From Pelistega sp. (lineage in GTDB: Bacteria > Pseudomonadota > Gammaproteobacteria > Burkholderiales > Burkholderiaceae_B): DNA of 54,928 nucleotides. The stretch lies in NCBI GenBank assembly GCA_030538255.1, contig JAUNUI010000023.1, forward strand, positions 1-54,928, read 5' to 3'. The position numbers were made by a program, and so were the translations under genes. This document shows positions 1 to 6,773 of the stretch, piece by piece (the stretch's first letter is position 1; every line of letters begins with the position of its first letter). Below the pieces are notes generated by a model, which saw only the letters and a list, made by a program, of their open reading frames with translations, was not told the origin of the DNA and did not search any database.

Positions 1-24
1 AACATCGCTAACCACCGTAGGAAT

Positions 25-44
25 CTCCTGCATTCATGCAGGGG
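25..44. other. Small hairpin upstream of the S4 gene
   Basis: CCTGCA (27-32) pairs with TGCAGG (37-42) around a TTCA loop, extended by two more pairs to 25 and 44. No T-run follows on either strand. It may be the end of an upstream transcript or a 5' leader structure for the S4-domain gene that starts at 98. Confidence 0.35.
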
Positions 45-97
45 AGGATGTCAAAAAATTATTAATACTAATAAGTAATTTATTTAAGGATTCTCCC

Positions 98-313
98 ATG
101 AACGAAACATTCTCCCTAGGCGAGCATGAGCATATTGCTTTATGCGATTTACTTAAAATTGTCGGCATCGTCAATAGCGGTGGCCATGCCAAAATCCTTA
201 TTGCTGAGGGCGAAGTTACGCGCAATGGTGAAGTTGAGACCCGCAAGACCGCTAAAATCCGTGCAGGTGACGTGATTTGCTTGGGTGACGCGGAAATTCG
301 TGTTGAAAAATAA
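98..313 (+). CDS. S4-domain RNA-binding protein, YbcJ type
   Basis: This is a 71-residue protein made almost wholly of an S4 RNA-binding fold. The core runs from about residue 14 (LCDLLKIVGIVNSGGHAKIL) through GEVTRNGEVETRK to GDVICLGDAEIRV. That is the usual S4 pattern: a two-helix start, the Gly-rich turn, then the beta strands with the conserved R-x-x-K-x-R-x-GD spacing. The length matches the stand-alone YbcJ/RlbA-like family, which is thought to bind structured RNA such as rRNA, though the target is not established. The start at 98 is preceded by AAGGATTCTCCC, an acceptable ribosome binding site. It stands alone; the next gene begins more than 100 bp downstream. The family call is firm, the cellular role is not. 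Confidence 0.85.
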   Translation: MNETFSLGEHEHIALCDLLKIVGIVNSGGHAKILIAEGEVTRNGEVETRKTAKIRAGDVICLGDAEIRVEK

Positions 314-334
314 GGCAGTAAACGAAGACACTCA

Positions 335-367
335 CTGGATAAGTGATATCAGCTCTCTGGATAAGTG
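335..367. repeat. Two direct copies of CTGGATAAGTG
   Basis: The 11-bp word CTGGATAAGTG occurs at 335-345 and 357-367, 22 bp apart (two helical turns). This spacing upstream of the oxidoreductase-like gene could suit a dimeric regulator, or it could be a chance duplication. Confidence 0.5.
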
Positions 368-430
368 TTTTCAGTTTAGTGTCGAATACCAACATTGCCC
401 TAATTAATGCCTTTAATTGAAAACAATAAG

Positions 431-649
431 ATGAGCGATAAGAAACTAGTTGAGCCAATTGAGCCTTTTCCTCCTGATGACTGGGAGTGTTGCGGCTCTG
501 AGTGTGGTGATGCCTGTGTGTGGGAGCGCTACTACCAATCCATGGATCACTACCGTGCTGCTATGGCCCAGTACACAGAACAAAAGCGTATAATAGACCG
601 AGCACAACATGCGCAAGATCAACATGGAGACTCGAATGAAAGCAATTGA
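431..649 (+). CDS. Oxidoreductase-like domain protein (small, Cys-rich)
   Basis: A small acidic protein of 72 residues from the ATG at 431; an in-frame ATG at 407 would add eight residues. Neither start has a good ribosome binding site, and I prefer 431 because the extra residues look unlike the family. The centre carries PPDDWECCGSECGDACVWERY: a Cys pair, another Cys, then CVW-x-x-YY. This is the hallmark of the oxidoreductase-like N-terminal domain (PF09791). Four cysteines in a short stretch suggest metal binding or a redox role; no reaction is established for the family. Its last codons overlap the first codons of the quinone oxidoreductase at 636, so the two are probably co-transcribed and translationally coupled. 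Confidence 0.75.
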   Translation: MSDKKLVEPIEPFPPDDWECCGSECGDACVWERYYQSMDHYRAAMAQYTEQKRIIDRAQHAQDQHGDSNESN

Positions 650-1616
650 AATTTCTCAACCAGGTGGCCCTGAGGTTCTAACCCTCGTTGAACGTCCTAA
701 GCCAGAGCTTAAGCCTGGTCAAGTATTAATTAAGGTAAAAGCCGCTGGTATTAATCGTCCGGACGTGTTTCAGCGTCAAGGCAGCTACCCTCCACCATCC
801 GATGCCTCAGATCTGCCGGGTCTTGAAGTGGCGGGTGAAATTGTTGAGGGTGATGTAAGCGGCACGAATTTTAAAATTGGCGATATGGTCTGCGCCTTAA
901 CCCCTGGTGGTGGTTACGCCGAATACTGTGCTGCCCCCGCTGGCAATTGCTTGCCAATCCCTGAGGGCTTATCGTTAGTTGAGGCGGCGACTCTGCCAGA
1001 AACATACTTCACGGTATGGAGTAATGTGTTTGATCGCGGTCAACTGAAAAAGGGCGAAACCCTACTGGTGCACGGTGGTGCAAGTGGTATTGGTACCACG
1101 GCCATTCTCTTAGCGCGTGCTTTCGGACATACCGTATATGCCACGGTCGGTAGTGATGAGCGCGTTGCCGCCGTTGAGGCCTTGGGCGCCGCGAAAGGTA
1201 TTAATTATAAAACTCAGGATTTCGTCGAAGAAATCAAGACCTTAACTAATGGTCGCGGTGTTGATGTAATCCTCGATATGGTGGCGGGCGAGTATATTAA
1301 CCGCAACCTGCAATGCTTAGCTGAAGATGGTCGCGCTGTGATTATTGCGCAATTGGGCGGCAGTAAAGCCACCATTAATAGCAATATGTTAATGCGCCGT
1401 CGCCTCACCGTGACGGGTTCCACCTTGCGCCCCCGTACACCTGAGTTTAAGACAGACATTGCGCGTGCGCTTGAGGCGAATGTCTGGCCACTATTTGGTT
1501 CTGGACAGCTAAAGCCAGTCGTTTATGCCACATTCCCATTTGCTGATGTGCAAAAAGCCCACGCCATGATGGATGCGGGTGAGCAAATTGGTAAGATTGT
1601 GCTGACTTTGGATTAA
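636..1616 (+). CDS. qor: NAD(P)H:quinone oxidoreductase, zinc-independent MDR family (PIG3/QOR type)
   Basis: A 326-residue medium-chain dehydrogenase/reductase. The start MKAIEISQPGGPEVLTL at 636 follows GGAG at 626-629 with good spacing; the longer frame from 609 adds residues unlike the family. The N-terminal GroES-like half contains AAGINRPDVFQRQGSYPPP and GLEVAGEIVEG. The Rossmann half carries the nucleotide motif HGGASGIGTTAILLARAFG near residue 145. The length and the motif NRPDVFQRQG point to the PIG3/QOR subfamily that reduces quinones with NADPH. Zinc-ligand residues of alcohol dehydrogenases are absent, as usual in this group. It overlaps the preceding small Cys-rich gene. In Bordetella-like genomes a similar gene sits just before tpiA, as here. 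The exact electron acceptor cannot be read from the sequence. Confidence 0.9.
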   Translation: MKAIEISQPGGPEVLTLVERPKPELKPGQVLIKVKAAGINRPDVFQRQGSYPPPSDASDLPGLEVAGEIVEGDVSGTNFKIGDMVCALTPGGGYAEYCAAPAGNCLPIPEGLSLVEAATLPETYFTVWSNVFDRGQLKKGETLLVHGGASGIGTTAILLARAFGHTVYATVGSDERVAAVEALGAAKGINYKTQDFVEEIKTLTNGRGVDVILDMVAGEYINRNLQCLAEDGRAVIIAQLGGSKATINSNMLMRRRLTVTGSTLRPRTPEFKTDIARALEANVWPLFGSGQLKPVVYATFPFADVQKAHAMMDAGEQIGKIVLTLD

Positions 1617-1860
1617 GCCATAAGTGCAAAAGACTAAACTGGCTGTAAAAGCCTTGACTCTAAGTTCAAAAGTCAAAGCTAAGCATAAAAGTCTACGTGC
1701 AAAAGTCTAAGCCGCGTGCAAAAGCTTAGCTATAAAGCACAAAGGGCTTGCTCATGAACGCATAAGCCAAAGTGCAAAAGGCTAAGTCGAGTACAAAAAG
1801 TGTTTGGCAAGTATATGGCTTAGTCATATACGCCAAAAAATTAAGCGCAGAACTTAAGCG
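1617..1860. repeat. Degenerate reiterated words (consensus near AGTGCAAAAGTCTAAG)
   Basis: The gene-free stretch between qor and tpiA contains about eight imperfect copies of a 16-20 bp word near GTGCAAAAGTCTAAG. The clearest are at about 1623, 1664, 1684, 1698, 1715, 1771 and 1791. Spacing is irregular at roughly 13 to 56 bp and no copy is perfect, so this is neither a CRISPR array nor a simple satellite. A bulged hairpin closes the region: TTTGGC (1803-1808) and GTATATG (1811-1817) pair with CATATAC (1825-1831) and GCCAAA (1832-1837). No gene is seen. Confidence 0.6.
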
Positions 1861-1891
1861 CTGAATTGAAGTCAATAAAAAATAAAATCTT

Positions 1892-1923
1892 GCCCCTGTA
1901 TTTAATGACAGGGGCTAATTTTT
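1892..1923 (+). terminator. Rho-independent terminator between qor and tpiA
   Basis: GCCCCTGT (1892-1899) and ACAGGGGC (1908-1915) form a perfect 8-bp stem with an 8-nt loop, followed by TAATTTTT. It would end transcription of the qor unit. The 196 bp from here to tpiA is AT-rich and probably holds the tpiA promoter, which I cannot place with confidence. Confidence 0.8.
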
Positions 1924-2119
1924 CGTTATATAATAATTGGTTAAATTTTTATATGGCCTTCTTTAATAGGCCTTGAAATTTATAGCGCTGACAAGAGTTT
2001 TAAGTAGAGTCTTAATATATGGCCTGAAACCATGGGCCTGAAAAGATGGTTTTAAGAATATGACTCTACTATAGAGGTTAAGTCTAGCGAGCTATAAAGT
2101 AAGAGTGAGGATGAGCTGA

Positions 2120-2890
2120 ATGACAACTGAACTAAATAAGCCAGCACGATTGGTAATGGGTAACTGGAAGATGAATGGTAGCTTAGCGGCTAACCAAGCT
2201 TTATTAACTGGTTTGCGCAATGCTGTCGATGCGGCAGGCAAGGGTGGTCAATATGCTCAGTGCACGATTGCAGTGTGCCCGCCAACACCGTACTTAGCCC
2301 AGGTACAACAGAGCCTACAAGGTTCAGAGATTTCATGGGGTGCGCAAGACCTAAGTGTACAAGCCAGTGGTGCGTATACGGGCGAGGTGAGTGCTGCAAT
2401 GTTGAATGACTTTAGTTGCCGTTGGGTCATTGTGGGTCACTCAGAGCGTCGCGCTTATCATGCTGAGAGTAGTGACTTGGTCGCGCAGAAGGCGCAAGCC
2501 GCCCTTGCTGCGAACATCACACCAGTTGTTTGTGTAGGCGAGTCTTTGCAAGAGCGTGAGAGTGAGCAAACCTTACGCATTATTGAAGAACAATTAGCAC
2601 CTGTATTGGCCTTAGGTCAAGAACAGGTCGCCAAGATGGTGATTGCTTATGAGCCTGTATGGGCAATTGGCACTGGCTTAACAGCCACACCAGAGCAAGC
2701 CCAAGAGGTACATGCCTTTATCCGTGGCTTATTACAGAACGTAGGCGCTCCACAGGTACAAATCTTGTACGGTGGTAGCGTTAAGGCCAATAATGCGGCA
2801 AGCCTATTCGCTATGCCTGACATTAATGGAGCCTTAGTAGGTGGAGCCGCCTTACAGGCCGAAGAGTTTTTAGCGATTGCCGCTGCCTAA
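2120..2890 (+). CDS. tpiA: Triosephosphate isomerase
   Basis: Interconverts dihydroxyacetone phosphate and glyceraldehyde 3-phosphate in the cytoplasm, in glycolysis and gluconeogenesis. All family landmarks are visible. MGNWKMNGS gives the active-site Asn15 and Lys17; VIVGHSERR gives the electrophilic His107. The catalytic base is Glu178 in [11 protein letters not shown], just ahead of the mobile loop 6. The phosphate-binding YGGSVKANN lies near residue 217 and the GALVGGAAL glycines near 239. At 256 residues it has the usual length. The ATG at 2120 follows GAGTGAGGATGAGC, which supplies a ribosome binding site. It is followed closely by secG, 17 bp after the stop, and the pair is likely one transcript. 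The tpiA-secG-tRNA-Leu order is common in betaproteobacteria. Confidence 0.98.
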   Translation: MTTELNKPARLVMGNWKMNGSLAANQALLTGLRNAVDAAGKGGQYAQCTIAVCPPTPYLAQVQQSLQGSEISWGAQDLSVQASGAYTGEVSAAMLNDFSCRWVIVGHSERRAYHAESSDLVAQKAQAALAANITPVVCVGESLQERESEQTLRIIEEQLAPVLALGQEQVAKMVIAYEPVWAIGTGLTATPEQAQEVHAFIRGLLQNVGAPQVQILYGGSVKANNAASLFAMPDINGALVGGAALQAEEFLAIAAA

Positions 2891-2907
2891 TTTTAATTGG
2901 AGTTTTT

Positions 2908-3483
2908 ATGCCAGAGTATTTATTTCCAGTCCTTATCGTCGTACAGGTCCTTAGTGCCTTGGCGATTATCCTGTTGGTTCTTTTGCAACAAGGTAAGGGC
3001 GCGGATATGGGGTCATCATTCGGCGGCGGTTCTGCCGGTAGTTTGTTTGGTTCAGCGGGATCGGCCAACTTTTTCTCACGTCTAACGAAGTGGGTTGCTG
3101 TGCTATTCTTTGTGAGTACCCTAGGTTTGGCTTATGTAGGTAGCCAAGCGTATGTACGTCAAAGCACGCCAACTGAGGGTGGTAGCGTGATGGATGGTTT
3201 CTCTGCCGTGCCGAGTGCGCCTGCTGCACCAGGTGTTGAAAATACAACAGTACCATCGGGTTCAGTACCAGTAGCACCAAGTGTAACGCCATCGGCGCCA
3301 GCTGCTCCTAGTTCTGTGCCTGCAGCGCCAAGCGCAACTCCTGTTGCTCCAGATCCTGCGGCTGAGGCAACACCAGTTGCACCAGCGGCCACTGAAGTGA
3401 CACCTGCTGCTCCAGTAGCAGACTCAAGCACGCCAGCTGCTGAGTCTACAGGTGCTGCTACACCACAAGGTAGTACAAACTAG
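2908..3483 (+). CDS. secG: Preprotein translocase subunit SecG with Ala/Pro/Thr-rich tail
   Basis: An integral subunit of the SecYEG channel that stimulates SecA-driven protein export across the inner membrane. The SecG core is clear: transmembrane segment 1 at about 5-26, then the conserved LLQQGKGADMGSSFGGGSAG (26-45) cytoplasmic loop, then a second segment at about 63-83. The core SecG fold ends near residue 85. About 100 more residues follow, made almost only of Ala, Pro, Ser, Thr and Val with repeated P-A-A-P and V-A-P words. Such tails are known in betaproteobacterial SecG proteins, but this one is long (191 residues in total). GGAG lies 8 bp before the ATG. It is probably co-transcribed with tpiA, and the tRNA promoter begins immediately after the stop codon. 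Confidence 0.95.
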   Translation: MPEYLFPVLIVVQVLSALAIILLVLLQQGKGADMGSSFGGGSAGSLFGSAGSANFFSRLTKWVAVLFFVSTLGLAYVGSQAYVRQSTPTEGGSVMDGFSAVPSAPAAPGVENTTVPSGSVPVAPSVTPSAPAAPSSVPAAPSATPVAPDPAAEATPVAPAATEVTPAAPVADSSTPAAESTGAATPQGSTN

Positions 3484-3513
3484 TTGTAATAGTGCCTGTA
3501 AATGCGCTATACT
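3484..3513 (+). promoter_or_regulatory. Promoter for tRNA-Leu
   Basis: TTGTAA at 3484-3489 and TATACT at 3508-3513 are spaced by 18 bp, and the mature tRNA begins 19 bp after the -10 box. The -35 box matches consensus at four positions and the -10 box at five. The -35 starts directly after the secG stop codon. Confidence 0.65.
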
Positions 3514-3531
3514 AGCAGACTTTACAGATAC

Positions 3532-3616
3532 GCTCACGTGGTGGAATTGGTAGACACGCTATCTTGAGGGGGTAGTGGCGAAAGCTGTGCGAGTTCAAAT
3601 CTCGCCGTGAGCACCA
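3532..3616 (+). tRNA. tRNA-Leu (anticodon GAG)
   Basis: An 85-nt class II tRNA with encoded CCA. The acceptor stem GCTCACG (3532-3538) pairs with CGTGAGC, followed by ACCA. The D-arm region GTGGAATTGGTAGACAC is typical for leucine tRNAs. The anticodon arm CTATC-TTGAGGG-GGTAG places GAG in the loop, which reads CUC and CUU codons. A variable arm with a short stem (GGC-GAAA-GCT core) and the T-arm GCGAG-TTCAAAT-CTCGC complete the fold. A strong promoter lies immediately upstream and a terminator hairpin immediately downstream. Confidence 0.97.
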
Positions 3617-3627
3617 TCATTAAAAAT

Positions 3628-3657
3628 AAGTCATTGAAAATCAATGGCTTTTTTTTT
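3628..3657 (+). terminator. Terminator after tRNA-Leu
   Basis: A 10-bp stem (3628-3637 with 3641-3650, core CATTGA/TCAATG, one G-T pair) with an AAA loop runs into nine T residues. It ends the tRNA transcript. Confidence 0.85.
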
Positions 3658-3837
3658 GGCCGTAATTAGGCTGGTATGGAAACATTGGGCACTTAGGAGT
3701 CCAAACCATGGCCACATCTATCTTTTTCTCTATTAAATAACTCGCCTGCGAAAGGCTTTTTCATTATTGTCCTAAAAAAGTCATGGCCCGCGAATGGGGG
3801 AAAGTGAAGAAGTGGGTAGTAGCTTGAGTAATAGTTT

Positions 3838-3875
3838 GGGTAGTAGGAAGGGGTAGTAGGAAGGGGTAGTAGCTG
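3838..3875. repeat. 13-bp tandem repeat GGGTAGTAGGAAG
   Basis: Two perfect units of GGGTAGTAGGAAG (3838-3850, 3851-3863) are followed by a partial third unit GGGTAGTAG and preceded by related GGGTAGTAGC. The rest of the 3658-4109 gap is non-coding; I see no gene there. Its AT-rich last 200 bp should carry the promoter of the OmpA-like gene at 4110. Confidence 0.7.
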
Positions 3876-4109
3876 GGATAGTCTAGATTTAATATTTAAT
3901 TAACAATTTTTGCCTGAGGTTTTGTCCTAGGATAAACTCTTATCATCTTTTATCTAGTAGAATACATATGATATGCATTAGCTTTTTATTTATTTAAGTC
4001 TAATGGATTGTTTTAAGGCTCTTAAGCAAGAATCTCAAAGAGGCAAGTTAAACACTGCCTTCTTTTTTGCTTAGGAAATTTCTTTAAATTCGATATAAGG
4101 CATATAACA

Positions 4110-4931
4110 ATGACACAATTTATGAAAAAAGCGGCACTTTTTGCGAGTCTAGGATCGGTGCTAGCGTTAACTGCATGTACTTCCACGATTAGTGATGTGA
4201 AGTCTGATGGCACGGCAGAGAATATCACGTTCCCTGACCCTAAGAATGTGATAATGGATAATGGTCAAGGTATCTATCCTAATCTACAAAGTCTAACCTT
4301 GATTCAAGATGGTATGACTAAGAGCCAAATACAAGAACTGATTGGTCACCCTCATTTTAGAGAAGGTATGTTTGCAGTTCGTGAGTGGGATTATCTATTT
4401 CACTTCACCACACCAGGCCGTGGTGTGAATGGCGTAACAACATGCCAATTTAAAATTATTTATGATTCTGATGTGAAGGCGCGTAGCTTCTTCTGGAAAG
4501 CTGTTGATAATGAGACTGATGTATGTCCGCCGCCAATTCATGGTTTAGAGAGTTATCAACTCTCTGCTGATGGGCTTTTTGCGTTTAATCGTTCAGGTAT
4601 CAATGATTTGAATCCTGAGGGTCGTCAGAACTTGCAGACAATTGCTGAGCGCATCCGCGCCTTAGAGTCGGTAGATGGCGTGACTGTTCAGGCGCATGCT
4701 GATCGCTTGGGCTCTGCAGCTTATAACCAACAGTTATCTCAACGTCGTGCTAACTCAGTGAAAAACTATCTCGTGGCGCAAGGTGTGCCTGCTAACTTGA
4801 TTAATGCGGTGGGCGTGGGTAGTGCACAGCCTGTTGTGCAATGTGATAATGCGAATCGTGCCGAGTTAATTCGTTGCTTAGCACCTAATCGTCGTGTGGA
4901 AGTTCAAATCACAGGTCAAGCGCCTAAATAA
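4110..4931 (+). CDS. OmpA-family lipoprotein with BamE/SmpA-like domain
   Basis: An outer-membrane lipoprotein of 273 residues with two domains. The signal MKKAALFASLGSVLALTAC ends in a lipobox with Cys23 as the acylated residue. Residues of about 57-130 (LTLIQDGMTKSQIQELIGHPHF, then REWDYLFHF) match the BamE/SmpA fold: the G-M-x-K-x-x-x-x-x-x-x-G-x-P helix turn followed by a W-D-Y strand. Residues of about 155-270 form an OmpA C-terminal peptidoglycan-binding domain with the signature HADRLGSAAYNQQLSQRRA and NRRVEVQI. Three cysteines outside the lipobox (in TTCQF, DVCPP and VQCDN...RCLAP) may form periplasmic disulfides. It likely anchors the outer membrane to peptidoglycan; a role in outer-membrane assembly is only suggested by the BamE-like part. 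It is monocistronic, with a terminator just after. Confidence 0.85.
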   Translation: MTQFMKKAALFASLGSVLALTACTSTISDVKSDGTAENITFPDPKNVIMDNGQGIYPNLQSLTLIQDGMTKSQIQELIGHPHFREGMFAVREWDYLFHFTTPGRGVNGVTTCQFKIIYDSDVKARSFFWKAVDNETDVCPPPIHGLESYQLSADGLFAFNRSGINDLNPEGRQNLQTIAERIRALESVDGVTVQAHADRLGSAAYNQQLSQRRANSVKNYLVAQGVPANLINAVGVGSAQPVVQCDNANRAELIRCLAPNRRVEVQITGQAPK

Positions 4932-4954
4932 TACGCAAACTGTTGATTGATAAG

Positions 4955-4986
4955 AAGCGGGTGGGCTTGGGCTCATCCGCTTTTTT
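4955..4986 (+). terminator. Terminator after the OmpA-like lipoprotein gene
   Basis: AAGCGGGTGGG pairs with CTCATCCGCTT (two G-T pairs) around a short loop, followed by a T6 run at 4981-4986. Confidence 0.8.
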
Positions 4987-5081
4987 AATGCTTGTTGTAA
5001 ATTGTTCAGTTTATGCTAGCTATTGATGCTTAATATATATTGGTCTGTAAGGAGCGGAATGGTTAGGTCTATGAGAGGGGC

Positions 5082-5113
5082 GGACTGTGAGTCGATAGGA
5101 CTGTGAGTCGATA
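5082..5113. repeat. 16-bp perfect tandem duplication
   Basis: GGACTGTGAGTCGATA occurs twice back to back (5082-5097 and 5098-5113), just before the start of a hypothetical ORF at 5118. It looks like a recent replication slip in non-coding DNA. Confidence 0.8.
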
Positions 5114-5117
5114 GGCT

Positions 5118-5441
5118 ATGAGCAGACCCGAATATGAGTGTGACATGCGTAGATCTATTGAGTCAGTGAAGTTGAAGAAGGTCAAAAAGCTACGTAAATT
5201 AAGTAGAGGCTATGCAAAATTAAAATTAATAGTCTTTATTAATGGAAAGTTTGTTATTTATCAGACTCAATACCCAAGTAGGGTGCTAATATGGCTAAGC
5301 CTTGCGCTTATTGGGTCTTATATTGCTATGAAATATACTGAAATCATAAGCGTGGTGTTATTGTTACAAATGGCGATAATTTTGACAGAAATCAAACCGA
5401 ATTCTGTTAATCGCTGTGCTATTATAGCCACAAGGATATAA
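5118..5441 (+). CDS. Hypothetical membrane protein (uncertain)
   Basis: I do not recognise this 107-residue ORF. It begins with a strongly basic stretch (residues 10-36, rich in Lys and Arg). A hydrophobic hairpin follows at about 52-90 (VLIWLSLALIGSYIAM and IISVVLLLQMAIIL), so it could be a small inner-membrane protein with its basic end in the cytoplasm. Against it: the region is AT-rich, no good ribosome binding site precedes the ATG, and the upstream DNA has just been duplicated in tandem. An ORF of similar size on the opposite strand (5318-5572) overlaps its end and is no better supported. It may be spurious or a decayed gene. Confidence 0.3.
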   Translation: MSRPEYECDMRRSIESVKLKKVKKLRKLSRGYAKLKLIVFINGKFVIYQTQYPSRVLIWLSLALIGSYIAMKYTEIISVVLLLQMAIILTEIKPNSVNRCAIIATRI

Positions 5442-5484
5442 GGTCTCTTTATATTTATATATAAGAGCATAATAACCTTTCTCT

Positions 5485-5517
5485 CTTCTGGAGTGTTCTT
5501 TACAAAATTTCCAGAAG
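5485..5517. promoter_or_regulatory. Inverted repeat upstream of azurin
   Basis: CTTCTGGA (5485-5492) and TCCAGAAG (5510-5517) are perfect inverted copies separated by 17 nt, 86 bp before the azurin start. The spacing would suit a dimeric regulator or a 5'-leader hairpin. No known operator is recognised. Confidence 0.4.
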
Positions 5518-5602
5518 TTCGAAAATAACGGGTGGAGATCCTGGTTTTTATTGAAATAGAGCACCAGGCCATCAGTTTGATTTATTAAAGAGGAGTTTTT
5601 CC

Positions 5603-6055
5603 ATGTCTATTAAGAAATTTGCCCTAGCTGCTGTATTGGCTGCTGTTGCTTCACCTGCTTTAGCAGATAATTGTTCTGTAGTTGTTGAGTCTAACGACAT
5701 GATGCAATTCAACACTAAAGAAATCGTTGTTAGCAAAGCATGTACAGAATTCACCATTGAATTAAAACACGTTGGTCAATTACCTAAAGCAGCAATGGGT
5801 CACAATATCGTGATCACTAAGCAAGCTGATATGCAAGCCGCTGGTAACGACGGTATTGCTGCTGGTTTAGACAATGATTACGTTAAGCCTGATGATGAGC
5901 GTGTATTAGCTCATACCAAATTGATCGGTGGTGGTGAGTCAGACACAGTGAAATTCTCTACAGAGAAATTCGAGAAAGATGGCGCCTATGAGTTCTTCTG
6001 CTCATTCCCTGGTCATAGCGCGATCATGAAAGGTGTCGTTAAAGTAACTGACTAA
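5603..6055 (+). CDS. azu: Azurin (type 1 blue copper protein)
   Basis: A periplasmic electron carrier. The first 21 residues form a Sec signal peptide ending in SPALA, leaving a 129-residue mature protein, the classical azurin length. In mature numbering the copper site is intact: Gly45 and His46 in AAMGHN, Cys112 in FFCSFPGHS, His117 and Met121. The disulfide pair Cys3 and Cys26 is present. [20 protein letters not shown] is the conserved middle segment. The residue matching the buried Trp48 of Pseudomonas azurin is Ile here, so the protein should lack that fluorescence. AGAGGAG precedes the ATG by about 9 bp. It is monocistronic. Likely partners are c-type cytochromes or reductases of anaerobic or stress respiration, none of which is in the window. 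Confidence 0.97.
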   Translation: MSIKKFALAAVLAAVASPALADNCSVVVESNDMMQFNTKEIVVSKACTEFTIELKHVGQLPKAAMGHNIVITKQADMQAAGNDGIAAGLDNDYVKPDDERVLAHTKLIGGGESDTVKFSTEKFEKDGAYEFFCSFPGHSAIMKGVVKVTD

Positions 6056-6773
6056 TTAGTCACTAATGCTTTAATAGCTTTAATACGGTAACACCGTATA
6101 TCTATAGAGTATTCCTATATAGATAATAGAGAACCCAGCTTAGGCTGGGTTTTCTTATGCTTATTAATATAAGAGGTCTTGTTATTAACTTAGGGGTAGA
6201 AGGATATAGGAGGGGGGGAAGGCATTGCTACGAAGTCTTTACGCTAAGAGGACTTACTGTGTGAGGACTCTTACTGTGTAATGGCGTACAGTGGTCGATG
6301 AGCCCACCTGGTTTGGGGTCGATAATAGTTCTAATCACTGTGAAAGATCGCTCTGTACTCGACAATAACACATTCCAAGCCTTAGTTTTTGCTAAAAATA
6401 CAACAAACTGTTGTTTTTAAGATGCGAGATACAAAATTTAAGCCACTTCTCTGAAAACAAAACTACCTTATTTATAAAAACCTTCGTACAATGAAAGCGT
6501 AAGGAATGACTCTTAAAGTACTTTCTTAAGTATTTGGACTTGGATTAGCGGGAAAACCGCAATTTGTGGTAAAAAAACCTCATTTAGTTGCTTCAAAGCA
6601 ACGCTTTTAGGCAAAAAAACCACGAAATGCAAACTTTCTTCACATATTGCTAGTCAGAAGTCTGAAAATTTGGTGCAATAACTACAACTTCCCTTCGCGG
6701 AGTTTTATAGAGTGGCAGGACATCCTAAATTAGTCGCTGCTCTAATCACTCAAAATCTACGGAGATTTATCAA
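6056..6773. other. Non-coding region between azurin and porin
   Basis: About 700 bp without a convincing gene. It holds the azurin terminator near its start, a G7 tract near 6210, a small hairpin GCGG-GAAAA-CCGC (6548-6560), and two similar A-tract words (GGTAAAAAAACCT and GGCAAAAAAACCA, near 6578 and 6611). The length and the A-tracts suggest a long, regulated porin promoter and leader. The porin ribosome binding site ACGGAG sits about 12 bp before its ATG. Confidence 0.5.
6132..6155 (+). terminator. Terminator after azurin
   Basis: AACCCAGC (6132-6139) pairs with GCTGGGTT (6144-6151) around a four-base loop, followed by a T-rich run. Confidence 0.85.

Noticed and set aside
1617-1860. CRISPR-like array
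   Set aside because: The repeated words are imperfect, unevenly spaced and have no unique spacers of constant length; no cas gene is present.
3708-3740. Short frame MATSIFFSIK that resembles the start of Hcp proteins
   Set aside because: Only ten codons before a stop; too short to support any family, and no continuation in the other frames.
5318-5572. Reverse ORF of 84 residues upstream of azurin
   Set aside because: No ribosome binding site, no recognisable domain, AT-rich leader DNA; likely chance.
6203-6215. G7 tract as a phase-variation switch
   Set aside because: It lies far from any start codon or promoter box that I can place and outside coding sequence.
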